From NCBI GenBank assembly GCA_964399035.1, contig CAYNPH010000037.1, forward strand, positions 1-64,000: a stretch of 64,000 bases of DNA. Reading direction: 5' to 3'. Below the pieces are notes generated by a model. The model was not told where the DNA came from, did no database searches, and saw nothing but the letters and a program-made list of their open reading frames with translations. The DNA is from WAOL01 sp964399035 (GTDB lineage: Archaea > Thermoproteota > Thermoprotei_A > Sulfolobales > NBVN01). How positions within the stretch are numbered: position 1 is the first letter of the stretch; each line of letters opens with the position of its first letter. Position numbers and translations under genes: made by a program. Shown piece after piece: positions 25,928 through 34,102 of this stretch.

Positions 25928-27001
25928 GTGATGCACGTGCCCACCCCAGGCAAGGAATTGCTGGTAGTGGAGAACCTGAAGAAGTGGTTCCCCGTCAGAA
26001 GGTCGCTAGCTGACGTCCTAGCCGGGAGGGAAAGGAGGTACGTGAGGGCAGTTGACGGCATCTCGTTCACCGTGGTGTGCGGCGAGGTATTCTGCTTGGT
26101 GGGCGAGTCGGGTTGCGGGAAGACGACGACGGGCAAGCTCATCGTGAGGGCCTTAAGACCCACCTCAGGCAGGATGCTGTACAGGGTTAGCGAGGAAGCT
26201 ATTAACGAGTTGAGGGCCCTCCACGTGCGCTTGGAGGACAACTCATTCATCGATTTAGCAGGTCGCTTCAGAGGTAAGGCAGATAAGTTGCTAAGGCGTG
26301 AAGTGCAGATGATCCTTCAGGACCCGTACGGGTCGCTCAACCCAAGGCAAACCATACGCGACGTGCTTGAAGAGCCCCTAATAATCCACGGCGTCGGGAG
26401 ATCCAGGGACGAGCGCCTCGAACTAGTTGTGAAGGCGCTTGAGGACGTCAAGCTAACTCCGCCTGAGGAGTTCCTCGACAGGTACCCGCACCAGCTCTCG
26501 GGAGGGCAGAGGCAGAGAGTCAACATAGCTAGGGCCCTCCTCCTCAAGCCCAAGTTAATAGTTGCTGACGAGCCCGTCTCGATGCTCGACGTCTCCATAA
26601 GGGCTGAGATCCTCCAGCTCATGCTGGAACTCAGGGACGTTAAGAACCTGACGTACGTCTTCATAACGCATGACTTAGCCGTAGCTAACAACATCTGCGA
26701 CAGGATAGCCGTGATGTACCTGGGCAAGATAGTTGAGTTAGGCCCCGCTACCGAAGTAATACGTAATCCCCTGCACCCCTACACGAAGGCATTAATAGCT
26801 GCGATACCGGAGCCGGATCCACGGAAAGGTAGGGCAATAAGGGAGGTACCCATCAAGGGTGAGGTCCCGAACGCCGTGAACGTGCCTCCTGGGTGCAGGC
26901 TTCACCCGAGGTGCCCTTACGCTGAGGAGCGCTGCAGGCGTGAGGAGCCGGAGCTTAAGGACGTGGGCGGCGGGCACCTAGTTGCGTGCCATCTATATTA
27001 A
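25928..27001 (+). CDS. Dpp/Opp-type ABC transporter ATP-binding protein 2
   Basis: A 357-residue partner ATPase: Walker A GESGCGKTTTGKL, signature LSGGQRQRVNIARA, Walker B LIVADEPVSMLDV, switch His ITHDLAV, and the GCRLHPRCPYAEERC tail. About 40 extra residues lie between Walker A and the Q-loop (ISFTVV to VQMILQDPYGSL), as in many DppF proteins. Start GTG 25928 or ATG 25931, immediately after the first ATPase, whose stop lies 1 bp upstream; GAGGTGATG serves as ribosome site. Confidence 0.92.
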   Translation: MMHVPTPGKELLVVENLKKWFPVRRSLADVLAGRERRYVRAVDGISFTVVCGEVFCLVGESGCGKTTTGKLIVRALRPTSGRMLYRVSEEAINELRALHVRLEDNSFIDLAGRFRGKADKLLRREVQMILQDPYGSLNPRQTIRDVLEEPLIIHGVGRSRDERLELVVKALEDVKLTPPEEFLDRYPHQLSGGQRQRVNIARALLLKPKLIVADEPVSMLDVSIRAEILQLMLELRDVKNLTYVFITHDLAVANNICDRIAVMYLGKIVELGPATEVIRNPLHPYTKALIAAIPEPDPRKGRAIREVPIKGEVPNAVNVPPGCRLHPRCPYAEERCRREEPELKDVGGGHLVACHLY

Positions 27002-27059
27002 GGTACTGTAAAGTAAGCACGCCTCATGCGCGAGTCACTCACCCCTAACCGCTCCCGCG

Positions 27060-28058
27060 TTACTGCCCCGACACGGACTTCTTCTCGAGCATACGTATGA
27101 ACCGCGACACCGTTATGTCGATTATGTCCTCCGCTATGGTGGCTATGAGGTCTAACTCGTTAAGTATTCCCTGCATGCTTAGCGGTGCTTCCTTCCTCAT
27201 GCTCATGACCTTCCTCCTAAGCTCCCTCCTCATCTCGAGGATTCTCGACGCCGCCTTCAGGTTGACGCGCCTGTACGCGTAGAGCGTGTCGAAGATTATT
27301 TTGCTAGATAGCCTGAAGAGTTCGAGCAACGCGTCCCTTATGGGCTCCATTTCTACCCCTTGGAGTATCCGCACGCTCCTGTCTAGGGCGTCACCCACAT
27401 GCTCTATCGAGCGTATGAGCATCGCTATGTCAAGCAACTCCCTAGCATAGCTAACGTCCTTCTCAAGCAGTTTAGTCATTATGGTCCTCTTAGCCAGCCT
27501 GAGCCCCAGGAAGAAGAGCCTATCTAACTCGTCATCGCCTCTAAGCACTTCCTCGCCGTACCTCGTGTCCCCTGTCTCGATGAGCCTCTCAACGTACGAG
27601 TACATGCCCTCCAGAACCTTAATCATCCTGTTAATGACTTCATCGAAGCTAACGACGCTCTCTGATATCGCGATCTTAATCACGACCTCGTTACCCTCAC
27701 CCTCCACCACCACAACACCGGGTAGCTTGGAGGAAACATCGCTAAGGGCTGGTGTAGGCCCCTCAAGCTCCAGTGAAATCACGTCGTGTCCCTCCGTGTA
27801 GCACCCGGAAACACACCTATCCACTAGAACCCCGCAGTCACTGGCCTTCAGCCTAACCACGGGCTCGACAGGCTTACTGGCCTCAAACTTTCTGGGCCTT
27901 ATGCAGATATAGCCGGACTTATCGAAGAGAACATCAACAGTGTCTCCGGGGGAAATCCCTAGGAGGTCCACCCACTTCTTAGGGAGGGTGACGGCGTATG
28001 ACTTCTCACCCACCCTGATTACCTTTCTTGTCTCCAGCCAGGACAAGGTAGGCACCAC
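27060..28058 (-). CDS. PhoU-domain protein with N-terminal SpoVT/AbrB DNA-binding domain
   Basis: A 332-residue protein. Residues about 9-50 (RKVIRVGEKSYAVTLPKKWVDLLGISPGD) are a swapped-hairpin AbrB/SpoVT DNA-binding domain. A middle beta region is followed by two three-helix PhoU units (EDELDRLFFLGLRLAKRTIM, DALDRSVRILQGVEMEP). Such proteins are archaeal transcription regulators, often linked to phosphate or metal. Here no phosphate transporter is near; the gene splits the Dpp transporter, lying opposite to it, so it may regulate that operon. Start ATG 28058. Confidence 0.82.
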   Translation of the reverse strand: MVPTLSWLETRKVIRVGEKSYAVTLPKKWVDLLGISPGDTVDVLFDKSGYICIRPRKFEASKPVEPVVRLKASDCGVLVDRCVSGCYTEGHDVISLELEGPTPALSDVSSKLPGVVVVEGEGNEVVIKIAISESVVSFDEVINRMIKVLEGMYSYVERLIETGDTRYGEEVLRGDDELDRLFFLGLRLAKRTIMTKLLEKDVSYARELLDIAMLIRSIEHVGDALDRSVRILQGVEMEPIRDALLELFRLSSKIIFDTLYAYRRVNLKAASRILEMRRELRRKVMSMRKEAPLSMQGILNELDLIATIAEDIIDITVSRFIRMLEKKSVSGQ

Positions 28059-28179
28059 ATATACTTAAGGATAAGTAAGTAATATGCTTATTCCTTAATC
28101 TCATGAAAGTAACGTGTAAGTTACATGGTGATCGAAGAATAATAAAGTTAGTAGTTAGGTGCTTCGGTAACGTATACTG

Positions 28180-28194
28180 TTAGTAACTTACTTT
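28180..28194. promoter_or_regulatory. Near-copy of the Dpp palindrome upstream of the binding-protein gene
   Basis: TTAGTAA-C-TTACTTT, identical to the element at 24866-24880 except for the centre and two bases of the right arm. TATA-like ATATAATG (28201-28208) and CTTTATC (28223-28229) follow. The 190-bp gap also contains GTAAC-N6-GTTAC at 28109-28124, nearer the PhoU-type gene. Confidence 0.45.
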
Positions 28195-28265
28195 CCTTAC
28201 ATATAATGTAATACCAGAGCGTCTTTATCGAGACCTCACCCCCTACTTAGGTGGGGGTAAATATT

Positions 28266-30221
28266 ATGCGTAGGTACCTCCCACCGATTCTAGCGTTGGT
28301 GTTGGTAGCATTAACCGTAGCCGCGCCCTTGGCAATGACGGTCAACGCCCAGGGAGTTGAGGTGGTTCTCGCCACACCAGCGTGGAAGACGCTGAACCCG
28401 CTAACCTACAGGACCGTGTATGACGACATTGTGCTGGGGAAGATATACGACACCCTAGTCAGGAAGTGGGTTGACGGAGTAACTATTAAGCCTGAGATAG
28501 CGGCTAGCTGGGAGTTCAAGCACGAAGGCAACAACAAGGTGCTGATATTCCACCTAAGGAAGGACGTGGTGTGGCATGATGGTCAGCCACTCACCGCTGA
28601 TGACGTGGTCTACACCATTAACTTAGTGAGGAGCAAGCCTCAGGTCTACATAGCGCCCAGCAAGTACGTTTATGAGGGCCTCCTCAACGTGACGGAGCCC
28701 GACAAGTACACGGTTGAGCTGACGTATGACGCGACGAAGGCCGCGGCGGACAGGTTCCTGCTCGAGGCCTTCACGACGCTCTACATAGTGCCGAAGCATA
28801 TCTGGGAGAAGCTACCGGACACCACGGCCTCCCTGAGCAAGCCTGAGGACATGGTTGGTTGCGGTCCCTTCAAGGTTGTTGAGGTTAAGCCAGGGCAGTA
28901 CGTGAAGCTAGTGGCTTTCGATAAGTTCTTCAGGGGCAAGCCGGAGGTTGACTCACTCCTCATTAAGGTGGTCAGCGACAGGAACACCTTCGCGATGATG
29001 GTTAACACTGGTGAGGTTGACGCAGGGTACTTCTACTTCTTCGGCAAGCTCCTTGAGTCCCTGCAGAAGACCGTTGCTAACAACCCCAACATTAAGATCT
29101 ACAGGTGCCCGTCAACGTCAATACACATGCTAGTCCTGAACATTCACAAGCCGTTCTTCCAGAACGTGGAGTTCAGGAAGGCGATAGCGTACGCCATCAA
29201 CGTCACTGCCATAGTGACTAAGTACTACGGCAAGGACGGGGCGATACTGGGCACGATGGGCTTCCTAGGGCCAAGGTTCGGCAACTACTCATACTACGTG
29301 CCTAAGGAGGAGGTCTACCCGTACAACCCCGACCTAGCTAAGAAGATACTCGACAAGCTGGGGTATAAGGACGTCAACGGCGATGGCTGGAGGGAGACGC
29401 CGGACGGCAAGCCACTAGTGCTCGACCTAATAACTAGGGCGCCGGGTGACTCCTTCTTCAGGGACGCCATAGCTGACGAGATAGCTAACTACTTAGCTAA
29501 GGTAGGGATTAAGGTGCAGGTAGAGAAGCTGGCCAGCTCCGTCTACTGGTCAAGATGGGGCAAGATGTCCTATGACATGGCTATCGTGGGTTACGTGCCT
29601 CACAGCCCGCTAGCCCTCAGCTGGTTCACCACCGGCGACCCCGGCAACGTCGTCAAGTACAGCAACCCAGTGTATGACGCCCTAGTAAGTAAGTTCGTCA
29701 CTAGCGGCGACCCGAAGTACGCGTGGGAGGCTGAGAAGATACTGATAAAGGAGTGCTTCCTCATAGGCCTCTACCACCCGATAGTCGCCACGCCGTACAG
29801 GGTCGACAAGTTCAAGGACTGGATAGCGAGCCCCGTAGGCTTGACCGCGGGCTTCTGGTCCGTGCTGGGATCTAAGCTAGTGCTAGGCAAGGAGGGCCCT
29901 GTAGAGTTCAGCGCGCAGGCACTAATTAAGAACTGCCGCCTACCCACTAAGGAAGAGTTAGTGAAGCTCAACCCGGACCTAGCCGGCACGACACCCACCG
30001 TAACGACCGTGACGAAGACCTCCGCAACAACCATAGTTAAGTCCGGCACCACCACGGTCTACAAGACCGCCACCGTAACCGAGACGAAGAAGGAGGTCAG
30101 CACCACGACAGTCACTACGACCGTCGCTGGCGGTACTAACACAGGCCTCATCGCCGGAGCGATAATAGTGGGCATAATAATAGGTCTGATAATAGGTTTC
30201 GCAGCTTTCAGGAGGAAGTGA
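28266..30221 (+). CDS. ABC transporter substrate-binding protein, family 5 (Dpp/Opp type)
   Basis: With the ATG at 28266 the protein has 651 residues and starts with a classical signal peptide (MRRYLPPILALVLVALTVA... to NAQG). GTG 28251 would add five residues, but AGGTGGGGG lies 8 nt before the ATG. The body has SBP_bac_5 features: LTYRTVYDDIVLGKIYDTL, WHDGQPLTADDVVYTI and AFRKA-like VEFRKAIAYAIN. A Thr-rich linker and C-terminal membrane helix (GLIAGAIIVGIIIGLIIGFAAF) tether it outside the cell. Ligand may be peptides or oligosaccharides. Confidence 0.9.
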   Translation: MRRYLPPILALVLVALTVAAPLAMTVNAQGVEVVLATPAWKTLNPLTYRTVYDDIVLGKIYDTLVRKWVDGVTIKPEIAASWEFKHEGNNKVLIFHLRKDVVWHDGQPLTADDVVYTINLVRSKPQVYIAPSKYVYEGLLNVTEPDKYTVELTYDATKAAADRFLLEAFTTLYIVPKHIWEKLPDTTASLSKPEDMVGCGPFKVVEVKPGQYVKLVAFDKFFRGKPEVDSLLIKVVSDRNTFAMMVNTGEVDAGYFYFFGKLLESLQKTVANNPNIKIYRCPSTSIHMLVLNIHKPFFQNVEFRKAIAYAINVTAIVTKYYGKDGAILGTMGFLGPRFGNYSYYVPKEEVYPYNPDLAKKILDKLGYKDVNGDGWRETPDGKPLVLDLITRAPGDSFFRDAIADEIANYLAKVGIKVQVEKLASSVYWSRWGKMSYDMAIVGYVPHSPLALSWFTTGDPGNVVKYSNPVYDALVSKFVTSGDPKYAWEAEKILIKECFLIGLYHPIVATPYRVDKFKDWIASPVGLTAGFWSVLGSKLVLGKEGPVEFSAQALIKNCRLPTKEELVKLNPDLAGTTPTVTTVTKTSATTIVKSGTTTVYKTATVTETKKEVSTTTVTTTVAGGTNTGLIAGAIIVGIIIGLIIGFAAFRRK

Positions 30222-30244
30222 GGGCGCGGTAATCCTCCCAAACG

Positions 30245-30270
30245 ATTAATTTTTCTTCTGCTTTGCTTTG
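30245..30270 (+). terminator. T-rich attenuator or terminator after the binding-protein gene
   Basis: A pyrimidine/T-rich run (TTAATTTTTCTTCTG, then CTTTGCTTTG) follows the stop codon by about 25 bp. Archaeal termination needs only such U tracts. Partial stopping here would raise the binding protein above the permeases that follow. Confidence 0.4.
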
Positions 30271-30329
30271 ACACGAGGCAATCAATGCAGCCGTAGGTCA
30301 AAGCGTAGCCCTCCCACCATCAGCAGGCG

Positions 30330-31328
30330 GTGAGCAACATGAGCAGTAGTAGGGGTATGCTGGGGTACGTCCTCGCTAAGCTACTGCACAGGCTAGCCAC
30401 ACTTGTCTTCATAATGGCGCTCATCTACATATTAATGCGCCTCGCCCCCGGAACCCCTTTCGACCAGTACTTAGCTATGGGTAAGTTAACTAGGGAACAG
30501 TACGAGTACCTCCTCATGAAGTGGGGTTACAAGGACAACATACTCGTGGGTCTAGGTAAGGTTATTTACGGGATGTTTACCCTCTCCCTATTCAAGATGA
30601 ACTCACCCGTGTGGAACCAACCCATCCTTGAGCTAGTCACTACTAGGCTAATCAATACGTTGGGCCTCATAATCTCAGCCTACCTCCTCGGCTCCATGCT
30701 CGGCATGCTTCTGGGGCTGTACACCGCGAGGAAGCACGGCACCAGTGGTGAGGCAGTGATTCTCTGGGGAGCCCTTGTCTACAGGTCCTTACCGGTCTTC
30801 TGGTTGGGTATGATATTCCTGTACTTCCTCTCCTACATAGGCGGGTTCTTCCCCTTCACCGCCACCTCAGAGATAAGTCCCTCCAATATCTTCCACTACG
30901 TTGTTGACTGGTTCTGGCATAGCATACTCCCCCTAATATGTCTCTCGAAGCTCGCCGCGGTCGGTTACCTCTTCACAATAAGGAACATGATCATGGACGA
31001 GATGTCCAACGACTACGTAACCACGTTGAGGGCCGTGGGGTACAGCGAGCACGTCATCCTCGAGAGGTACGTGATGAGGCACATAATGCCTCCCGTCATC
31101 ACCATGATGGCGATAGATATAGGCTTCCTCTTCGGCGGTGCCGTAGTTACTGAGACCGTATTCAACTACCCCGGTATGGGGCGCTTGATCTACGATGCGA
31201 TATGGAGTAAGGACTACCCGGTCGTTCTGGCAGCGTTCTACATAGTCGCGTTAGCCGTGATTATTTCCGTCACCATAGCTGAGATAATGTACGCGTACCT
31301 AGACCCGAGGATAAGGGCTACGAGGTGA
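30330..31328 (+). CDS. Dpp/Opp-type ABC transporter permease 1 (DppB-like)
   Basis: A 332-residue membrane protein with the DppB N-terminal pattern (LATLVFIMALIYILMRLAPGTPFD), six predicted membrane segments, and the EAA coupling loop TTLRAVGYSEHVILERYVMRH. Ends in AYLDPRIRATR, the usual DppB C-terminus. Start GTG 30330 or ATG 30339. Three bp separate it from the next permease. Confidence 0.92.
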   Translation: MSNMSSSRGMLGYVLAKLLHRLATLVFIMALIYILMRLAPGTPFDQYLAMGKLTREQYEYLLMKWGYKDNILVGLGKVIYGMFTLSLFKMNSPVWNQPILELVTTRLINTLGLIISAYLLGSMLGMLLGLYTARKHGTSGEAVILWGALVYRSLPVFWLGMIFLYFLSYIGGFFPFTATSEISPSNIFHYVVDWFWHSILPLICLSKLAAVGYLFTIRNMIMDEMSNDYVTTLRAVGYSEHVILERYVMRHIMPPVITMMAIDIGFLFGGAVVTETVFNYPGMGRLIYDAIWSKDYPVVLAAFYIVALAVIISVTIAEIMYAYLDPRIRATR

Positions 31329-31331
31329 TGC

Positions 31332-32291
31332 GTGATGGTTGACAAAGTGCGTGGTGTGGTTGCTGGGCACTCGAGGGTTAGTGGGCGGGGCCTCGCTCAC
31401 GCCCTCTCAAGGCTTGAGGACCCGCTGTACTACGTCCTCCACCATCGCATGGGGGTCGTTGGCGTCGCCATACTGACCTTCATCGCGATAATGGCGTTAT
31501 TCCCGCAGCTCTTCACGCCCTACGCACCCACGCAGATATTCGAGCAGAACTTCGCGCCCCCATCCTCCCAGCACCTCTGCGGCACTGACTATGAAGGGAA
31601 GGACGTGTGGACCCAGATAATATACGGGGCTAGGGCATCCCTGCTCGTGGGATTCATAGCCACAATACTCACCATAGCTATAGGCGGCTTCATAGGAGTG
31701 CTCTCAGGGTACTACGGAGGCGTCCTTGATAACCTCTTAATGTTCTTCAGCGACTCACTCATGCTCCTACCCTCACTCCTCCTACTGATAGTGTTCGCGA
31801 CCATGTTCAGGAACGGTTTCATAGTCGCTAAGCTCACGGGCGTGGGGAGATGGACCCTCTGGGACACCGCCATAGTGATCGCGTTAATCGCGTGGCCATC
31901 GACCGCCAGGATGGTTAGGGCGCAGGTAATGCAGCTTAAGAACAGACCGTACGTGGAGGCAATAAGGATAATCGGGGCCGGGCCCTGGAGGATAATGTTC
32001 AAGCACATACTACCCCAGACAACCCCACTACTCCTCTCAAGGATAACCGTGCTGACACCGGGCTTCATGGTAACCGCAGCCTCCCTCTCCTTCCTTGGTC
32101 TAGGGGATCCCAACACCCCGGACTGGGGATACGTGATGTACACTGCCTACAAGAACATGTTCACGGTAGTCACGGAGAATAACTGGTTATGGATAGTGCT
32201 CCCCGGGTTACTCCTAGCGATTACCGTGATGGGGTTCATATGTGTTGGTGAGGCAATAGACGATTACCTGAACCCGAAGCGCAGGAGGTGA
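31332..32291 (+). CDS. Dpp/Opp-type ABC transporter permease 2 (DppC-like)
   Basis: A 319-residue membrane protein. HRMGVVGVAILTFIAIMALFPQLFTPYAP is the DppC N-terminal helix and HLCGTDYEGKDVWTQIIYGARASL its conserved loop. The coupling segment is YVEAIRIIGAGPWRIMFKHILPQ, and it ends with GEAIDDYLNPKRRR, typical of DppC. Start GTG 31332 or ATG 31335. Confidence 0.92.
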   Translation: MMVDKVRGVVAGHSRVSGRGLAHALSRLEDPLYYVLHHRMGVVGVAILTFIAIMALFPQLFTPYAPTQIFEQNFAPPSSQHLCGTDYEGKDVWTQIIYGARASLLVGFIATILTIAIGGFIGVLSGYYGGVLDNLLMFFSDSLMLLPSLLLLIVFATMFRNGFIVAKLTGVGRWTLWDTAIVIALIAWPSTARMVRAQVMQLKNRPYVEAIRIIGAGPWRIMFKHILPQTTPLLLSRITVLTPGFMVTAASLSFLGLGDPNTPDWGYVMYTAYKNMFTVVTENNWLWIVLPGLLLAITVMGFICVGEAIDDYLNPKRRR

Positions 32292-32297
32292 GCTCAC

Positions 32298-33008
32298 ATG
32301 GCGGAGGAGGTTAAGCAGGCGCGGCACCGCATAACTGGGAAGGCAGTGGTAGCGCTACACGTCATCACCGCAGCAGCCATCGCGGCCGCGGCAGTAACTA
32401 CGGGGGGAGCGACCCTTCAGGGGGCAGCGTTCATGGTGTTCGCGGCGCTACTGAACTGCGCGGCTGCCGTAGCCAGCGCTAAGAGGGCGTACGGAACAGC
32501 CGCTATCGTGGCAGGGATGCAGCTAATATCATCACCCTTAGCGATCCTCACCAGCCCCTACTACGTCATTATTTCGTTGCTGTTGCTGGCCTCAACGTCG
32601 CTTTCAGCCTACCTAGCAATAACTGAGGGAAGTTCGGAGGCGATGGGGAGGTACGTAAGGCTCGGTGCGGCAGCGTACCTGGTGGGTGTGGGGATAGCGT
32701 TGGCGGTGGCGGCATTGACGTGTCAGCCGTCGCCGGACCTGTTCAGGGTTGCTGCCTCCATGGCTGAACGCAGGTTAATTACGTGGCGCGTGCTGGGAGT
32801 TCTGGCTGGCTTAGCCCACATGCTCGCGGCCCGCTACGTGCTTAAGGGTAGGCTAATCCATTACCTCCTGTGCATCGGGATGTTCGTGTCCCCCATTTTC
32901 CTTCTAGCTCAGGCCCTCCAAGCACCGCCTGCCGTGGTGTGGGCTCAGGTAGTGGTGGTGCTCGAGGCATATGCCCTAGGGTTCAACGCGGCTAGGGGGG
33001 CCGTCTAG
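32298..33008 (+). CDS. Unknown multi-spanning membrane protein in the Dpp operon
   Basis: A 236-residue protein with about seven hydrophobic segments, rich in Ala and Leu, and a charged N-terminus of about 15 residues. No family recognised. Its ATG is 6 bp after the permease stop and the kinase gene starts 1 bp after its own stop, so it belongs to the same operon. It may assist the transporter or handle the transported compound, but this is context only. Confidence 0.65.
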   Translation: MAEEVKQARHRITGKAVVALHVITAAAIAAAAVTTGGATLQGAAFMVFAALLNCAAAVASAKRAYGTAAIVAGMQLISSPLAILTSPYYVIISLLLLASTSLSAYLAITEGSSEAMGRYVRLGAAAYLVGVGIALAVAALTCQPSPDLFRVAASMAERRLITWRVLGVLAGLAHMLAARYVLKGRLIHYLLCIGMFVSPIFLLAQALQAPPAVVWAQVVVVLEAYALGFNAARGAV

Positions 33009-33009
33009 G

Positions 33010-33969
33010 ATGGGAACCGCACCACGCTTCGTTGTAGGGGTGGACTGTGGTGCCACAAGCACTAAGGCAACAGCCTTCGAAGTACTTGGCGATGGATCGC
33101 TAAAGCCCCTAGCAAGGGTCGTCTGCGGCCCCTCGAACCCCGCCTCCACGGATAGGGCTGTCGGGCAGGCTAACATAATGGAGTGCTTAAGGAAGCTCGC
33201 GGAGGAGACTGGCTTAAGACGCTTCGACCTAGTTGCGTTCTCAGCGGCTGGGACGGGACACGGAGCGTGGAGGAACTACTACGTGGAGGCGGTGCTTAAC
33301 ACGGGATTAGCTGATAAGGTGATGGTCTTCGAGGACTACCTAGTAGCGCATTACGCGTGCTTCGAAGGGGGGCCAGGGATAGTTGCGATATCGGGGACCG
33401 GTAGCTCAGCCTATGGGGTCGGTAGGGGCGGGACGGAAGTGAAGGTCGGTGGGTGGGGCCACCTAATAGATGACGGCGGGAGCGCATGGCACGCGGGCAA
33501 GGAGGGCATTAAGGCCGCCCTCAAGTATCTGGATGGCCGGGGACAGTACACGTCACTGTTAGGCAGGTTGGTGCATTACCTAGGACTACGTGACTTAGGG
33601 GACGTAATAACTAAGGTGTACGGGGATAAAGCGCCCAAGACGCTAATAGCGGGATTCGCTAGGTACGTGGTTGAGGAGGCCATTAAAGGAGATGATGTTG
33701 CTGTCAACATTATTGAGGAGGAAGCCCGTGAAATAGCGGAACTCCTCCTCGCAGCAAGGAAAATGCTTAACGATAATGAACTACCGCTGTGTGTTGTTGG
33801 GGGCTTCTATGAGGGTGCGGGGGAGTTGCTACAACCGCACTTGCTCAAGGAGTTAGGAAATCATGGAATTAGTAAGGACTCCCTCGTAGAGGCTTCACTA
33901 AGCATGGAGGAGGCGGCGGTTAAGCTATCGCTGAGCAAAATCTTGGTGTCAAGCGCAGTTAGCCCGTAG
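33010..33969 (+). CDS. BadF/BadG-type ATPase, N-acetylglucosamine kinase-like
   Basis: A 319-residue actin/hexokinase-fold kinase: VVGVDCGATSTKATAFEV is the phosphate-1 loop, EDYLVAHYACFEGGPGIVAISGTGSSAYG the phosphate-2/sugar region and GWGHLIDDGGSAWHAGKEGIKAALK the family signature of eukaryote-type N-acetylglucosamine kinases. Such enzymes phosphorylate amino sugars or glucose. In the operon between the transporter and an alpha-mannosidase, a role in phosphorylating imported sugar is likely. ATG 33010. Confidence 0.82.
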   Translation: MGTAPRFVVGVDCGATSTKATAFEVLGDGSLKPLARVVCGPSNPASTDRAVGQANIMECLRKLAEETGLRRFDLVAFSAAGTGHGAWRNYYVEAVLNTGLADKVMVFEDYLVAHYACFEGGPGIVAISGTGSSAYGVGRGGTEVKVGGWGHLIDDGGSAWHAGKEGIKAALKYLDGRGQYTSLLGRLVHYLGLRDLGDVITKVYGDKAPKTLIAGFARYVVEEAIKGDDVAVNIIEEEAREIAELLLAARKMLNDNELPLCVVGGFYEGAGELLQPHLLKELGNHGISKDSLVEASLSMEEAAVKLSLSKILVSSAVSP

Positions 33970-34102
33970 CCAATCAATATAATGCCATGGGAATCCTTGC
34001 GTGGGTATTGGGGCAAGGTCAAGATAGCACCCCGTCAGCATGGCTCCACGTGCTTAACGGAGGAGTTATTTTCACCGCGCCTAAACTGTCTCGGTGAGCT
34101 AG

